A stretch of DNA of 32,140 bases from Schoenoplectus triqueter (taxonomy: Eukaryota; Streptophyta; Magnoliopsida; Poales; Cyperaceae), in NCBI GenBank assembly GCA_964058805.1, contig CAXKVV010000478.1, positions 1-32,140 on the forward strand, in the 5' to 3' direction. A program made the translations under genes and the position numbers. Positions 8,556 through 18,899 of the stretch are shown one piece after another. The notes beneath the pieces are model-generated. The model saw nothing but the letters and a program-made list of their open reading frames with translations. It was not told the DNA's origin and searched no databases. The number at the start of each line of letters is the position of its first letter. Within the stretch, counting starts at the first letter, position 1.

Positions 8556-10296
8556 ATGTGTCCGTTGAGGGTGATATTGATCTTTCTCTCAGCTACAATC
8601 GCTGGATTTTTCGTGTTTAGAGGCCTCAAATCAGAGTCTGAGTTTGATTTGACTCAGGAGGAAGTAGATGAAACGAATGCGAAAGAGCGTCTTCCCCTTT
8701 CTTCCAAGGTACTAATTAAAAATTATTTTTCTTTTTTGAAATTGTACTGTATTGTATTTTCATATTTAAAGAATATACCAAACTATAACTGTTAACCCTG
8801 TGATGTTAAAATTTTGTAACTGAAGTTGTGTTTATAATTATTAAATTCTGTCTTCTCGGAAGTTATTATCTGATCCACTTTTCTCTCGTTACCGAGCAAG
8901 CACATAGAGTTTTCAAATTTGTGTTTGGGAAAAAATTTATATTTATGCAAGTAAATTCTTACTTAGAACAAAGGTTAACCCTTGTTGCTTTTCTATGTTT
9001 CCACTATAGTAGGCGAAATTTTTAAAAGAAAAGATGAAGAACAAAAAGGAAATCTAGTTCTGCTTTAGAAAATATACTGAACTTAATTTATAAACAAACA
9101 CTTAAAAATGGAATTTACTAGTGTGGAATTAACATATGCCCTTCTGATATGTAATTAATAATTTTCTTTGAAACAAAGTGAAACATGGGATACCAATTTC
9201 TACAAAAGCACAACTAATATTTAGAAATATATTACTTATGAATATTATCAATGAATGTCTTTTCTAACCTCTCAGATGAACTCTGATGAGCTGAAAACAA
9301 TTTGCTCAGCTACGAATGCAGCAAAAAGAAGGGAATTACGAATTGTACTCAGATTATCAACTCAAAACCCTACTTTTCTAGGCAAACTGGTACAGGACTG
9401 TTAGTTCAGAGCTTGCACTTTACCAGGGTTCCTACATACCTTACCAAAAACTAAAATCATCTGAGTGGTGTAAAACTACTAGCGACTAATCTTGTTTTGT
9501 TTATTAATATTAATTAAAATGCTATTTTATCATAGACTCCTCTTGTTTGGTATGTCTTTCTATGAATGCACTTTCTTATCCAGACTCGAAGCAAGGTATC
9601 TTAATTTAAATTACCAAAAATGGTGTTTTTTTAAATATCCAGTTTTTGATTTAGAAAATCAATTATTTTTGCCTAATTAAGAAGCATCGGACCTGAGGAG
9701 TGTTATCAACTATATATATATATATTAGTCATATTTAATCAGTAATATTTTTTTGGTAGTAGATGAAAAGACTATATAAATTTCATTAATAAAATTAAAC
9801 AAAAAGAGTTACTACAGATTTAGATTCAGCCATAGTAGCAGATAGAAGGTCAAGAATGATAAAGGTATCTATCATAATACACGTTAAAACAAGCAATTGC
9901 TACCTTGACTATAGCATTAGAAATGATGGATGCTTATTACTCTTGTTCCTAGTTTGAACTTTGGAGAAGTGTCAGGGCAAATTTTTTATTTCCCATTTTA
10001 TCACTAGTATTTGAGGCTTGCTGGTAGGCATCGTTGTTGCTTTGCAAATTTATCCAACTATTTTGTTGATATCGCTGCAAGCAAAATAAAAAAGTATTCT
10101 ATTCATTCTGTCTTTCTACGAGTCCATCTCATTGTTGTTGTCAATTTGTAATTATGAGTACTAACTTGTACTGTATTTTTGTCAGGTTGGGTCTGCAATT
10201 TGTGGTGGTTTTTGGACATTAGTAGACATGGCTAGTGGCCGTTACCTGTGGAGAACTCTCGTGTCTCCAGCAATTTGTTTAGAAAAGAAGCGATGA
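8556..10296 (+). CDS. Small conserved plant membrane protein, two exons (8556-8708, 10186-10296)
   Basis: Exon 1 encodes 51 codons starting MCPLRVILIFLSATIAGFFVF, a short hydrophobic segment (residues about 5-22) that is a likely N-terminal membrane anchor, then an acidic stretch. It ends AAG|GT at 8708/8709, phase 0. Exon 2 starts after TTTTTGTCAG at 10185, with the consensus branch point TACTAAC at about 10159. It encodes GGFWTLVDMASGRYLWRTL and ends KKR-TGA. The product is 87 aa. The MCPLR start and the GFW..VDMASGRYLWR tail are what I recall of a small angiosperm family sometimes labelled methyltransferase-related; it is too short to hold a methyltransferase fold and its function is unknown to me. 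A poly(A)-type AATAAAATAAA lies at 10396-10406. The splice model is inferred but both sites and phases agree. Confidence 0.8.
8709..10185 (+). other. Intron of the small membrane-protein gene
   Basis: 1,477 bp, GT...AG, AT-rich, with a (TA)n run at about 9710-9725. Open frames inside it (such as 8828-9025 and 9492-9680) are AT-rich and have no recognisable domain. A possible cassette exon lies at 9276-9389. Confidence 0.7.
9276..9389 (+). other. Possible cassette exon inside the intron
   Basis: A strong acceptor (GTCTTTTCTAACCTCTCAG, with CTAAC branch and pyrimidine tract) precedes 9276, and CTG|GTACAG gives a donor at 9389/9390. The 114 nt are exactly 38 open codons, beginning MNSDELKTICSATNAAKRRE, in phase 0 with both flanking exons. 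Inclusion would lengthen the protein from 87 to 125 aa without a frameshift. I do not recognise the peptide. It could instead be an exon of an unannotated gene or chance. Confidence 0.4.
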
Positions 10297-11753
10297 TACT
10301 CGGAACAACATAGTAGTTTTCATTTAAATGATGATTATTTTTGTTGGAATTAAAGAAGAACTACTGTTGATATGTATCAGTTGGAGAAGAAAGTGAATAA
10401 AATAAAGTTAGAACTCCACGTGATTGATTTCATTGTGATGCTCTATTTTTGTACCGGAAGCATTGTAATGTATGCTTCTTGTTTATTCTATTTCTATTTA
10501 TTTTTAGTTCTATACTTGAAACAATGAGTACGGTCATAAAAGTGTGAAGATGTTTCAGTTCAAATGTTTTTGGGTTCAGGGAAGTTGAAAATAAATTACA
10601 AGTAAAACGTGTACTGTAACATATTTTAGTTGTTTCTGTTTCTTTTCTTTAAGGTCAAATGTCCGCACAAAATTATAAGCCACTTATTTTCTGTTGAACT
10701 TGGTCTCTAATGTGTTTATTAACCTGTAAGATTCCATGGGAAAATGAAAATGCACTTGTCAGTAATAAAAGATGGTAGGACCAGCTTGTAAAGGCGCAAG
10801 TAAAGAACCAGTTCTCTATCAGTATCAATAAAGAGATAAATGGAAATGCTTGCTTATATGCTAACGTGATAATCTGGCAAAGGTAAAGAATTCCATTGCT
10901 GGAAGAAAAGAATGGACAACAACCTTATTTATATCTTTCTCATTCTAGCTTGTGCTATCTTCATTCAAAGTACGGAGGCCTTACTAGGAACAGATTGACC
11001 TCATCTGGATCGGTCCTCAAGGAAGAACAAGTGATCATATCTCACATTCTCAATCTTCTTTGTTTTTTAATCTCTGGTACATCTCTATTGCTTTATTTTA
11101 TTTTTCTCATCTGTTTTTATCTTTCTCAGTGAAAGAATAGTTGTCCAGCTCTGGCCTTCTTTAGTTAGCCCCAAACCCAAATATACAAAGGGTCTGAAGC
11201 CTGTCCCAACGCCTTTTATAGAATAGGCTTATATAAATTAGAGAAATTTTTACCAACGATACATCTAACCCCTCTCCGTTGGATGTACCATCAATTACTC
11301 GTTTGTAGCATCAATTTTTATCCCGATCACATTCGACGCTTGTCCCAAACCTTCAGCAAATATATTCGGAGGCTCCACCTTTTAATAAAGATGGAGAAGG
11401 TTCTTTATGGAGCTGAAGTGTTTGTAAAAATGTCTAAACCAATTTAATTTTCCTTACAAGCGGATATCTCATTAGCCTTTGTTTTTCTCTCATGCATAGC
11501 ATACTGATCCACACTAACTACTATGCATCCCAAGACAAACGAGAGTAGTATTTGCAAGTACCATTTTTCAAAATATATATTATTTCAAACTCAACAACTT
11601 GATTGGATTTTCGTCTATATCAGAGCAGGCACTATACTCAGCCTGATCACAAAAAAGAAGAAATTTCCTTTCAATTTTAATTTGCTTGCTCCAGTCCTCC
11701 CACCAGATAGATCCTTTCCCTCAATCATTTTTTTTTCTTTTTCAGAATAAGAG
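10297..11753. other. 3' region of the small gene and upstream region of the secreted-protein gene
   Basis: 10297 to about 10540 is the likely 3' UTR (AATAAAATAAA at 10396-10406). Beyond it no gene could be supported; the open frame at 10896-11132 has no recognisable domain. A small inverted repeat, ACATCTAAC / GTTGGATGT, lies at about 11263-11288. AAATATATATTA at about 11572 is a TATA-like sequence some 180 bp before the next ATG. Confidence 0.4.
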
Positions 11754-12167
11754 ATGGATCAGCATTTGAGAAGATTGCTGATAATTGCTGTTCTTGCCTC
11801 CTTCATCTTCAGTTCCAGTGCTCAGTATCCAAGCTCAACTGAAGAAGACGCTGCAACAGATATCGGGACCAGAACAAACTGCAAACCTGACCCTCAGACA
11901 CATTTATGCAGTGGTGAGCACCCTGATACCAAACCGACCAACAAAGCTGTTACAGAAGAAGATAACTCCAAATTTGAACTTAAAGAGGGAGATTTGCCGA
12001 AAGCAGACAGTTCAGATGATGAACCCAATCCAGAAGACAGGTCACTGTGTGATCCCCTGGATCATAATGTCAAATGTCGTGAACTGAAACCGAATTCTTT
12101 GAAAACAGCCCAAATAGATGATGTTATTCAGGAAGAAAAAGGGGGAATTATTAACTATGAACTATGA
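11754..12167 (+). CDS. Small secreted acidic protein with two C-x-P-x6-C modules
   Basis: 137 codons, single exon. The N-terminus has two arginines followed by a hydrophobic core (residues 9-20) and SSSAQ, so a signal peptide with probable cleavage after Ala23. The mature part of about 114 residues is acidic and hydrophilic, with exactly four cysteines: C43/C52 in CKPDPQTHLC and C99/C108 in CDPLDHNVKC. Both pairs are spaced C-x8-C with Pro at the third position, so they look like two copies of one module, each able to close a small disulfide loop. It ends GGIINYEL-TGA. I do not recognise a family. It would act in the apoplast or secretory path. The next feature downstream, 120 bp away, is the broken resistance gene; co-function is not shown. 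Confidence 0.65.
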   Translation: MDQHLRRLLIIAVLASFIFSSSAQYPSSTEEDAATDIGTRTNCKPDPQTHLCSGEHPDTKPTNKAVTEEDNSKFELKEGDLPKADSSDDEPNPEDRSLCDPLDHNVKCRELKPNSLKTAQIDDVIQEEKGGIINYEL

Positions 12168-12288
12168 CCTGGGTTTTGCCATTGCTCAACCAAGGGTTGA
12201 AGCAGCTTAGTAAGCTTTATTTTGCTCAACCACTGGCTCTAATTACCCTGTTATCCTTATATCTTTACCGTTCACTGAATTTAATAAA

Positions 12289-15200
12289 GCATGGAGACTT
12301 TTCTATCAGAGTGCGCAGAATGAAATTATTTTCGGATGCACTCGAGAGCTCGCAGAAGAAGTTATTGGCAAATTGCGTGGATTGCCACTGGCTTTAATTA
12401 CCTTTGGGAGAGCCATGCATAAAAAGAAGAATCCTAGCGGCTGGCGGTGTGTCTTACAAACACTTGAAGAATCACACAAAGAATCATCCTCTGAAGAGAG
12501 AATTGGATTGTTCAGTTACAAATACCTGGATGATATCCTGAGACAATGCTTTTTGCACTGTTTACTGTGGCCAGAGGATCATTTCTTAAAGGAGGAGGAA
12601 GTTGTTGAGCTCTGGATGGGACTGGGGTTGCTTGATGGGGATGATGGGGATACTGACATACAAGCAGCATACGACAATGGATACCTTTACATACAGAAAC
12701 TAGAAGATGCACGCTTACTGGAAGATGTAGAAGGTGACCATGAGCATCGAAACGTATGATGTGTTGGGATTTGGAATGTTCAAAATTCGTTAATATTTAA
12801 GTTGCGAAAAGATTGTAGAATAAAAAAAAATATTTTTATTTAAGTTAGAGATTAAAATATGTCGGATAATTACCGAGAGATGTATATATTTAATTATTTA
12901 TAAAAGACAATAAAATATTATTTTACTTTTAACTTAAATTTAGGATTAAACTGATATGTCGGATGATTAACGAGAGATACATATATTTTTAAACTTTTAT
13001 TAATCTACTTCATTATTGATTTCTAAATATTAATCTACTTAACAATTAAATAGATTAATATAAGATTTTATACCTCGCTTTCAAATTTTAATTGAAATAA
13101 AAATCAGTTTGTCTCGAAACACCAAACGTCTGATGTATCTGTAGGTTATCCACCAGGATTGATCAGAGAGCGGCTTATTTCTTTTGCCAGAAATACCATA
13201 AACCGTGGTTTCTCATAAAAACACTATTCACCGAGAAAAGACAAAATAGTACTATTCACGACTCGCAGTTATTATGTTTCACAAATGTGCAGAAATACCG
13301 CAACTTTCGTAAAAATACTATTCACTGATCCTGTAAATTCTAAAACAACCGTGTACCGAGAAAGAGAGAATATATAACTGAATTTGTATGTTTTCTCTCT
13401 CATCACACCCCTCTATTTATAATCAAATTTGGGATTTCCAAATTATCAAAATACCTTTGAGGATGATGTTATCTAAGGTTCAAATTTATAAGTTTGTCAT
13501 TGGACTATTTTGGGCCTTTATTATTTTAGGTTTTTTAATTATTAATTAAAGTTTTAATTATTAATGGGCTTTCAACCCAAAATTTAAATCAATAATTAAC
13601 ATTTAAAATCTAAATTATATATATATAATTGTCATGTACAATTATATTTCTCTCGGTTGTTGTTTCGGTAAATTTATACGACGTGTCTAACACGTTATAA
13701 ATTCAATTTGATTTTTATTTTTTTGTCATCTCTATGACAAATATAATTTAATTATATCATATATGATTAATTATAATCATCTTATTATTAATTATAAATA
13801 ATTTATAATTAATCAATAAGATTCTTCGATTAACTCCTATACGGTGTGACCCGACAGGATTCATTTTATGTTGGTGCATCTGGCATAATGCACTATGATC
13901 ATCCAATTACACAGATGATGTTGTACTATACAATATCATGATCTAGTAAATTATTTACTTGTATTTAATTATTTTGTTTAATAGCTATCAGATCAGTTTC
14001 ATCCTTGTAAACTTAATATTTTTTATCATGAGTAAATTATCAAATATAATTACTCTTATAATTATACTACTAGCAGATAATCTTACTTTATCAATGTACC
14101 CAGTGATGCTATAACTCGTATAGAAATACGAGAGATAATTATACTTTTGGCAAACCATCCCTTCATCCGCATAAGTTATGTTTACCGAAGAACTATGTTT
14201 ATAGCCACATTTTACGGATAACGTTTGGTAGAAATCACACACATATATATCTTATATAGGAAAGATGAATACCTCATACTTTAGAAATGAACACTGAATG
14301 AAAACATTAATGACACGAACACAATTCATTTAATGTTTCATTCGGAGTTTGTCAAATACGATGTTCCTAGAATATCTATCTATGTGATTAAAATGATAAC
14401 TCTTTATCTATGGTCTGTAAAACTTGATCATCATTTAATCCACATACTAACCTAATAACGATTAATTAGTGTTCCTACTAATTATCTCGATTAGTAACTT
14501 TTAAGAATATATTTTATATTATAAGGTTTCACAATTCTAGTTATGAACTCAAAATAATTCATAAATTCAATAATATTCAAAAAAACAAAATATCATTTAA
14601 ATATCCAATTCATAAATAAAACTTTATATAATAAATGTATCATATTATTAACTTCAAAATTATTATAAACTAATATTATTACAAACTAACATAATGTGAT
14701 CCACAACACTCCACTATGGATCGCAAAAGACCAGGGATCCAAAGAGAATAAATGGATTGTCCGAGTTTGTACACATAAGACAAAAAAGAGTATCAATGTT
14801 CCTTATCTTGTACATCTTCCACCCCCAAACTGACAACTCTGCTCCTTAATTCCAATTACTTGACTGTTAAAACAGTTAAACAGCTTGCAATGTTTCCGGA
14901 ACTCGAAGTCCTAAATTTGTCCAACAATTTGATCAACTGTTTTCCTGTTGAGATATGCAACTTAGATAAGCTTAAGTTTCTGAATTTATCAGAAAATGTA
15001 ATTCAATCATTGCCAGAGAAACTGAAGGATCTTACCAATTTGAGATATCTTCTTCTAAAGCAGAAAAAGATACGCACCATCCCGAATGAAATCCTGTCCA
15101 AGGTCACAGAATTGAGGGTGTTAGACTTATCTGAAAATATTTATTTGTGCCTAGGTGTTGATCTACAACAACTTGCCCACATTGAAGCACTTGGAATTTC

Positions 15201-15333
15201 AGTCTATCGAAGGCATAGATTTAAGAAGCTAAATGACCTTTAAGTGCCCATTACATGGCTTCGAGTTTCCATTGTGGACTTGATATCACACTTCACCTTT
15301 CCATGTAGTTTCCTCGAAAATCCACATATGTGA
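12289..15333 (+). pseudogene. CC-NBS-LRR pseudogene, 5'-truncated and split by a solo LTR
   Basis: 12289-12759 encodes the ARC part of an NB-ARC domain: AWRLF, RGLPLALITFGRAM (GLPLA motif), CFLHCLLWPED (RNBS-D) and WMGLGLLD. It breaks at HRNV, just before where the MHD motif should be. Coding resumes at 14714 with LWIAKDQGSKENKWIV, matching LWISSNQGVQKYKWIV of the intact paralogue at 24.8 kb. After a frameshift near 14830 (in a C-run) there are leucine-rich repeats from about 14835 (LEVLNLSNNLINCFP, LKFLNLSENVIQSLP, LRVLDLSEN). An in-frame TAA at 15241 is followed by further homologous sequence to a TGA at 15331. The coiled coil, P-loop and kinase-2 are missing. The 1.95 kb between the halves is a solo LTR. 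It cannot make a working receptor. Confidence 0.9.
12762..14708 (-). mobile_element. Long solo LTR (1.95 kb) inside the NBS-LRR pseudogene
   Basis: Bounded by TGTTGGGATT at 12762 and TCCACAACA at 14708 (TG...CA with TGTTG/CAACA ends) and placed exactly where resistance-gene homology stops and restarts. No retroviral domain is encoded. Internal marks typical of long Copia LTRs include the block CGGTGTGACCCGACAGGATT (about 13841-13860). There are also two copies of a TATGTCGGAT-ATTA-CGAGAGAT unit about 105 bp apart (near 12858 and 12955). The minus orientation is a guess from general resemblance. No 5-bp target duplication is present (tgatg versus ctcca) and about 10-15 bp of coding sequence around MHD are lost. 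Confidence 0.7.
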
Positions 15334-16393
15334 ACCGACTTATTTTCTCTTGTAATTTGAACCATAAGCACAGAGCGGGTGGACTAAGCCTAAAACAAAT
15401 TTTTGGGTTCGTTCTCAACAATTTTTTTTATCAGAATGAAACTAAATCTCAACATATGAGGACAAAAAAGAAAGCAGGTAAAATCAGAGGGGCGCAAGAG
15501 CCGGGGGCGGATCGTAGCTTACCCTTAATTTAATCCTTTTTTGAATTAAAATTTTGCATCTGCCCTAACCCAAAAGCGAGTATATAAGAGAAAGAAGTGG
15601 GGGTCCTTGAGGTACCAAAGACATACTGCTAGTGCAACGGGTTGGGTAATTGGGTCAGCGAGTGACCTGGGGAGGTGATGGGTGACAAGCCAGGGAGGAA
15701 ACGGTGAGAGAAGGAGAGGGGTTTGGTGAGGAGAGAATGGGGGAGAGACAGCTCTCTCGTGAGAGAGAGGTTGGAGAGCGAGGGAGAGAGAGTAGAGAGA
15801 TTAAATGGGGATCGGTGAAGCTGGAGAGCGTTGAGAGATCTCAGGATCACTAGATTTAAGCATTTGATAAAAATCAAAGATCAAATTAAAATTTATAAAA
15901 ATAAAAATAAATTAATATCAAATTAAATCACTAACATAAAATTATCTTAATCTAATTTAAATTATGAGGAATAGCATTTATAATAAAAGAATCAACTAAA
16001 ATACTAAAATTTTGAAAGTCGAACTTGTATCTTAAAATGAAATAAATTTAATAAATGAAACATCCGATTAATAAACTCAAGAATTATGATTTAATTAAAG
16101 AATACCAATTTTTTAAATAAAATAAGATTTAATAACAGAAGTTAACTCAAGTAAATAATCACAACAAAATAACAACAAGTCGATAACGTCAAAATAATCA
16201 TAACCAAATTAAAAAATTTACAAACCAAAATATGAACATCTACGAAATTAAAAGCTTATGACTAATGCAAAATAGTAAATAACAAGCTTGAAAGGAACAT
16301 AAAATCATGAGGTAAGTTGCTCAACTCATTTCACGCAATTTTTAAACCCGTTCCACAACCAACCGCAAAATGTTTGTTATAATAGGGCCAAAT
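15334..16393. other. Intergenic, with a purine-rich tract at about 15668-15838
   Basis: No supported gene. The plus strand of 15668-15838 is strongly purine-biased (GGGGGAGAGACAG, GAGAGAGAGG and so on). The minus-strand open frame over it is a low-complexity product of that bias. 15840-16390 is AT-rich with nothing recognisable. Confidence 0.5.
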
Positions 16394-16645
16394 TAGAGGT
16401 GGCAATCGGGTGGGTCGGGTCGGGTTCGGGTTCGGATTTGGGTCGGACGGGTCGGGTCAGTTTGACCTTCTAGAAGAAATCGTGTCGGGCCGGATTGGGT
16501 CAATTTATATGTTCTGTTTTTTCATATCGTTGATAGATTTTAATTGGATTGAAGGCCATTTGATCTCGGATCGGGTCGGATCGGGTTCTGGTCGAGTCGG
16601 GTTAGTTTGACTTTCTTAAAAAATCAGACCGGGTTGGGTTCTTAA
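16394..16645 (+). mobile_element. Repeat with GGTCGGGTCGGGTT-type ends (hAT-like MITE family), copy 1
   Basis: Begins ATTAGAGGTGGCAATCGGGT, then GGGTCGGG-type repeats, a unique core and again TCGGATCGGGTCGGATCGGG. The core (about 16508-16580) matches, in inverted orientation, the core of the copy at 28604-28800, and both start ATTAGAGGTGGCA. The GGTGGCA terminus resembles plant hAT-derived MITEs. Borders on the right are uncertain. Open frames over it share a meaningless peptide (FNWIEGHLISDRV). Confidence 0.6.
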
Positions 16646-16870
16646 TGTGATATATATTTATTTTATATTTATTTTTATACATAACTATATATTTTCCTTT
16701 AATTGTCGATTTCTATTATTTGTTAATGTGTGTTCAATCATTTTAGTTATTATTTTAATTATTATTATTGCTTAATTAAATTTTATGGTTTGAAACTACC
16801 CTCCCAGAAAACGAAATTCATTAATATATTCATATCCAATGGGATATTTTATCCTTAATCAATGTTCGAA

Positions 16871-17044
16871 ATAGCACGTTATAGTGACGCTATCATAACC
16901 CAAACGTTATGCTATACATCTATGATGCATTATGTGTGCTATTTGCATTATAGCAGCGATAGCAAACTATTATTGTGTATAGCATATAGCGACAATAGCA
17001 AACTGCTATTGCATATAGAGTATAGCGGCGCTATTGCGTGCTAT
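16871..17044. mobile_element. Palindromic MITE-like element of ATAGC units
   Basis: ATAGCACGTTATAGTGACGCTAT at the left pairs with ATAGCGGCGCTATTGCGTGCTAT at the right as inverted repeats, and the interior is full of short TATAGC/GCTATA units on both strands. About 174 bp, able to fold into a long hairpin. This resembles a repeat type widespread in plant genomes; no coding potential. Confidence 0.6.
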
Positions 17045-17651
17045 CATATATTTGTTCACAATAAATTTTAAATGATCATAATTTATTCATCCGAACTCCG
17101 ATTGAGGTGATTCAAAATGCATTAAAAAGTTAATAATAATATCAATAATATTGACATACAATCTTAATCATTTCATATAAATTTTAAATAAATTTCTACT
17201 AGTATTTAGTTACATCCAGCATGCTCTATGAAACTAAAAAAAACGCGTCACAGAAATAATTAATCTTCGAAAGTTAAACTAAGGTAGGTACATAAAGAAC
17301 CGGGTTTAATCCAAAAGGTTTTTCTTTAGGCGGGGCCTTGTTATACACTCTATATTAATCTAAAATAAGTTGTTGAATTATAACAAAAAAGAATATTGAA
17401 AACTAAAAACTGAAAAGATAATCGAGAAAAGTCAACTTTAAATTGTCCTGTTTCTCTCTTTTTTTTTAATAAAACTGAAAAGATCAAGCCAGCTCAAAAT
17501 AACATGCATATTAAATAGTAATAAAAAGACTTGTGAATGACAACCCGAAATGGCCTTGGATGCAGTACCTGCACTGATGTGCATGCCTCACATATTCAAT
17601 CATAGCTAGACAATTAAAGATGGATGGTGGAAAAGAAAAGAAAACGGAAAT
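17045..17651. other. Upstream region of the CC-NBS gene
   Basis: AT-rich, no gene seen. The part from about 17520, with a short ATGTGCATGC palindrome-like stretch, is the likely promoter-proximal DNA of the gene at 17745. Confidence 0.4.
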
Positions 17652-17658
17652 TATATAT
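17652..17658 (+). promoter_or_regulatory. Candidate TATA box of the CC-NBS gene
   Basis: TATATAT in AAATTATATATTTGC, about 90 bp upstream of the ATG at 17745, followed by a pyrimidine-rich stretch (about 17665-17720) typical of a plant leader. Confidence 0.4.
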
Positions 17659-17744
17659 TTGCTATTTCCACTTGATCTTTCATTCTTTCTTGATTAAGTT
17701 ATCTTATTTCTTCCATTATATCCAAAAAAAATCTATTAACATCA

Positions 17745-18899
17745 ATGGAATTCCTAAAAAATGCTGTCGACCAAACCATCCCTCTGGTTGTTGCTGCAAT
17801 TGTTGAACATGCATCATATCCCTTTCAAGTTGATAATATGATAAGAGATTTGAAGTTGGTTACCAGAGACTTGACAGCAATGAAGGAGGATGTGAAGACC
17901 AGCATCACAAATGCCGAAAGGGAAAATAGGGCTCCGACAAAGCAAGTTGAAGAATGGCTGAACAAGGCAGAGGCCATTGAAAAGGAAGCAGAGGAGATTC
18001 TGAAAAACTACAACAGTTGTCATCGCTCTATCTGGTCAAATTACACGACCGGAAGAAGTGCGGCGATGAAGCTTGATGAAGTGAAGAATTTGTGCGATCA
18101 GAGAACAACTATTGTTGTGACCAAGCATTTATCACCCCCTCTTGCACAAGAAATGCCAACACCATCCTCAAAATCAGAAAATTTAGAATTAGCTCTTGAA
18201 TATATTAAAGATGATGTGCACTGTATCATTGGTATTTACGGTATGGCTGGTGTCGGGAAGACACATCTCTTGAAGCAAATCAATAATGAGTTGTACAAAG
18301 ACAGAACTTTCAATGTGGTTATTTTTCTCACATGCTCCAAAGAGTGCAGTGAAGAGAAGATTCAAACTCAAATAATCAACAAGCTTGGCCTCAATAATAG
18401 TGACAACATGGAACGGAAGCAGATCACCATCTTCAATTTCCTAAAGAAAAAGACCTTTGTGCTGCTTCTAGATGATCTTTGGAACAGAGTGGATCTCGAA
18501 TCCATCGGTATCCCCAACCCATTAAGTCAAACTGGTAAATGCAAAGGGAAAGTTGTACTTACTACAAGATCAACTAAAGTATGTGGACTGATGGAGGTAA
18601 AGAAAAAGATCAGGGTAGATGTTTTGAATCCGGATGTGGCGTGGAAACTTTTCATGGAGAAAGTGACAGAGGAGACTATTGAATCGCATCCGCACATACG
18701 CAGGTATGCAGAGGAGGCCGTGAAGGAATTAGGTGGATTGCCATTGGCTCTAATCACTGTTGGAAGAGCAATGAGTGATAGAACTGATCCCAGTGAATGG
18801 AAGCTTGTGGTTGAGTTGCTTAAGTCGGCACGCCTTCGTAATGCTGATCTTAATAAGCAGGAATGCATTCATGAGCTACTTCAGCAGGCACGTCTTTAA
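17745..18899 (+). CDS. Truncated CC-NBS disease-resistance protein (RPS2/RPS5 type), 384 aa
   Basis: Single open frame. Residues 1-125 are a coiled-coil domain of the RPS2/RPS5 type (VEEWLNKAEAIEKEAEEI, and SAAMKLDEVKNL). NB-ARC follows: P-loop GMAGVGKT (166-173), RNBS-A FLTCSKECSEEKIQ, kinase-2 VLLLDDLW (239-246; the final Trp marks the non-TIR class), RNBS-B VVLTTRS (270-276) and GLPLALITVGRAM (331-343). It stops at residue 384, QQARL-TAA, without RNBS-D, MHD or any LRR. The last 60 nt look like a local duplication: GCTTAAGTCGGCACGCCTT (18818) recurs as ACTTCAGCAGGCACGTCTT (18878), and homology to its paralogue ends there. ATP-binding residues are intact. It may act as a short CN-type protein or be a truncated pseudogene. 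The family binds ADP/ATP as an immune switch, usually in the cytoplasm or at the plasma membrane. Confidence 0.85.
   Translation: MEFLKNAVDQTIPLVVAAIVEHASYPFQVDNMIRDLKLVTRDLTAMKEDVKTSITNAERENRAPTKQVEEWLNKAEAIEKEAEEILKNYNSCHRSIWSNYTTGRSAAMKLDEVKNLCDQRTTIVVTKHLSPPLAQEMPTPSSKSENLELALEYIKDDVHCIIGIYGMAGVGKTHLLKQINNELYKDRTFNVVIFLTCSKECSEEKIQTQIINKLGLNNSDNMERKQITIFNFLKKKTFVLLLDDLWNRVDLESIGIPNPLSQTGKCKGKVVLTTRSTKVCGLMEVKKKIRVDVLNPDVAWKLFMEKVTEETIESHPHIRRYAEEAVKELGGLPLALITVGRAMSDRTDPSEWKLVVELLKSARLRNADLNKQECIHELLQQARL

Noticed and set aside
12164..12397. 77-codon frame overlapping the end of the secreted-protein gene
   Set aside because: No start context or domain; its PLALIT scrap is noted separately, and its later part overlaps the pseudogene in another frame.
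15629..15877. 82-codon minus-strand frame
   Set aside because: Low-complexity translation of the GA-rich tract at 15.7 kb.
16410..16610. Plus-strand frame with Gly/Ser-rich and FNWIEGH segments
   Set aside because: It lies in a repeat and the same peptide appears over the other copy in the opposite genomic orientation; a repeat artefact.
18527..18868. 113-codon open frame on the minus strand
   Set aside because: Antisense to the CC-NBS gene.
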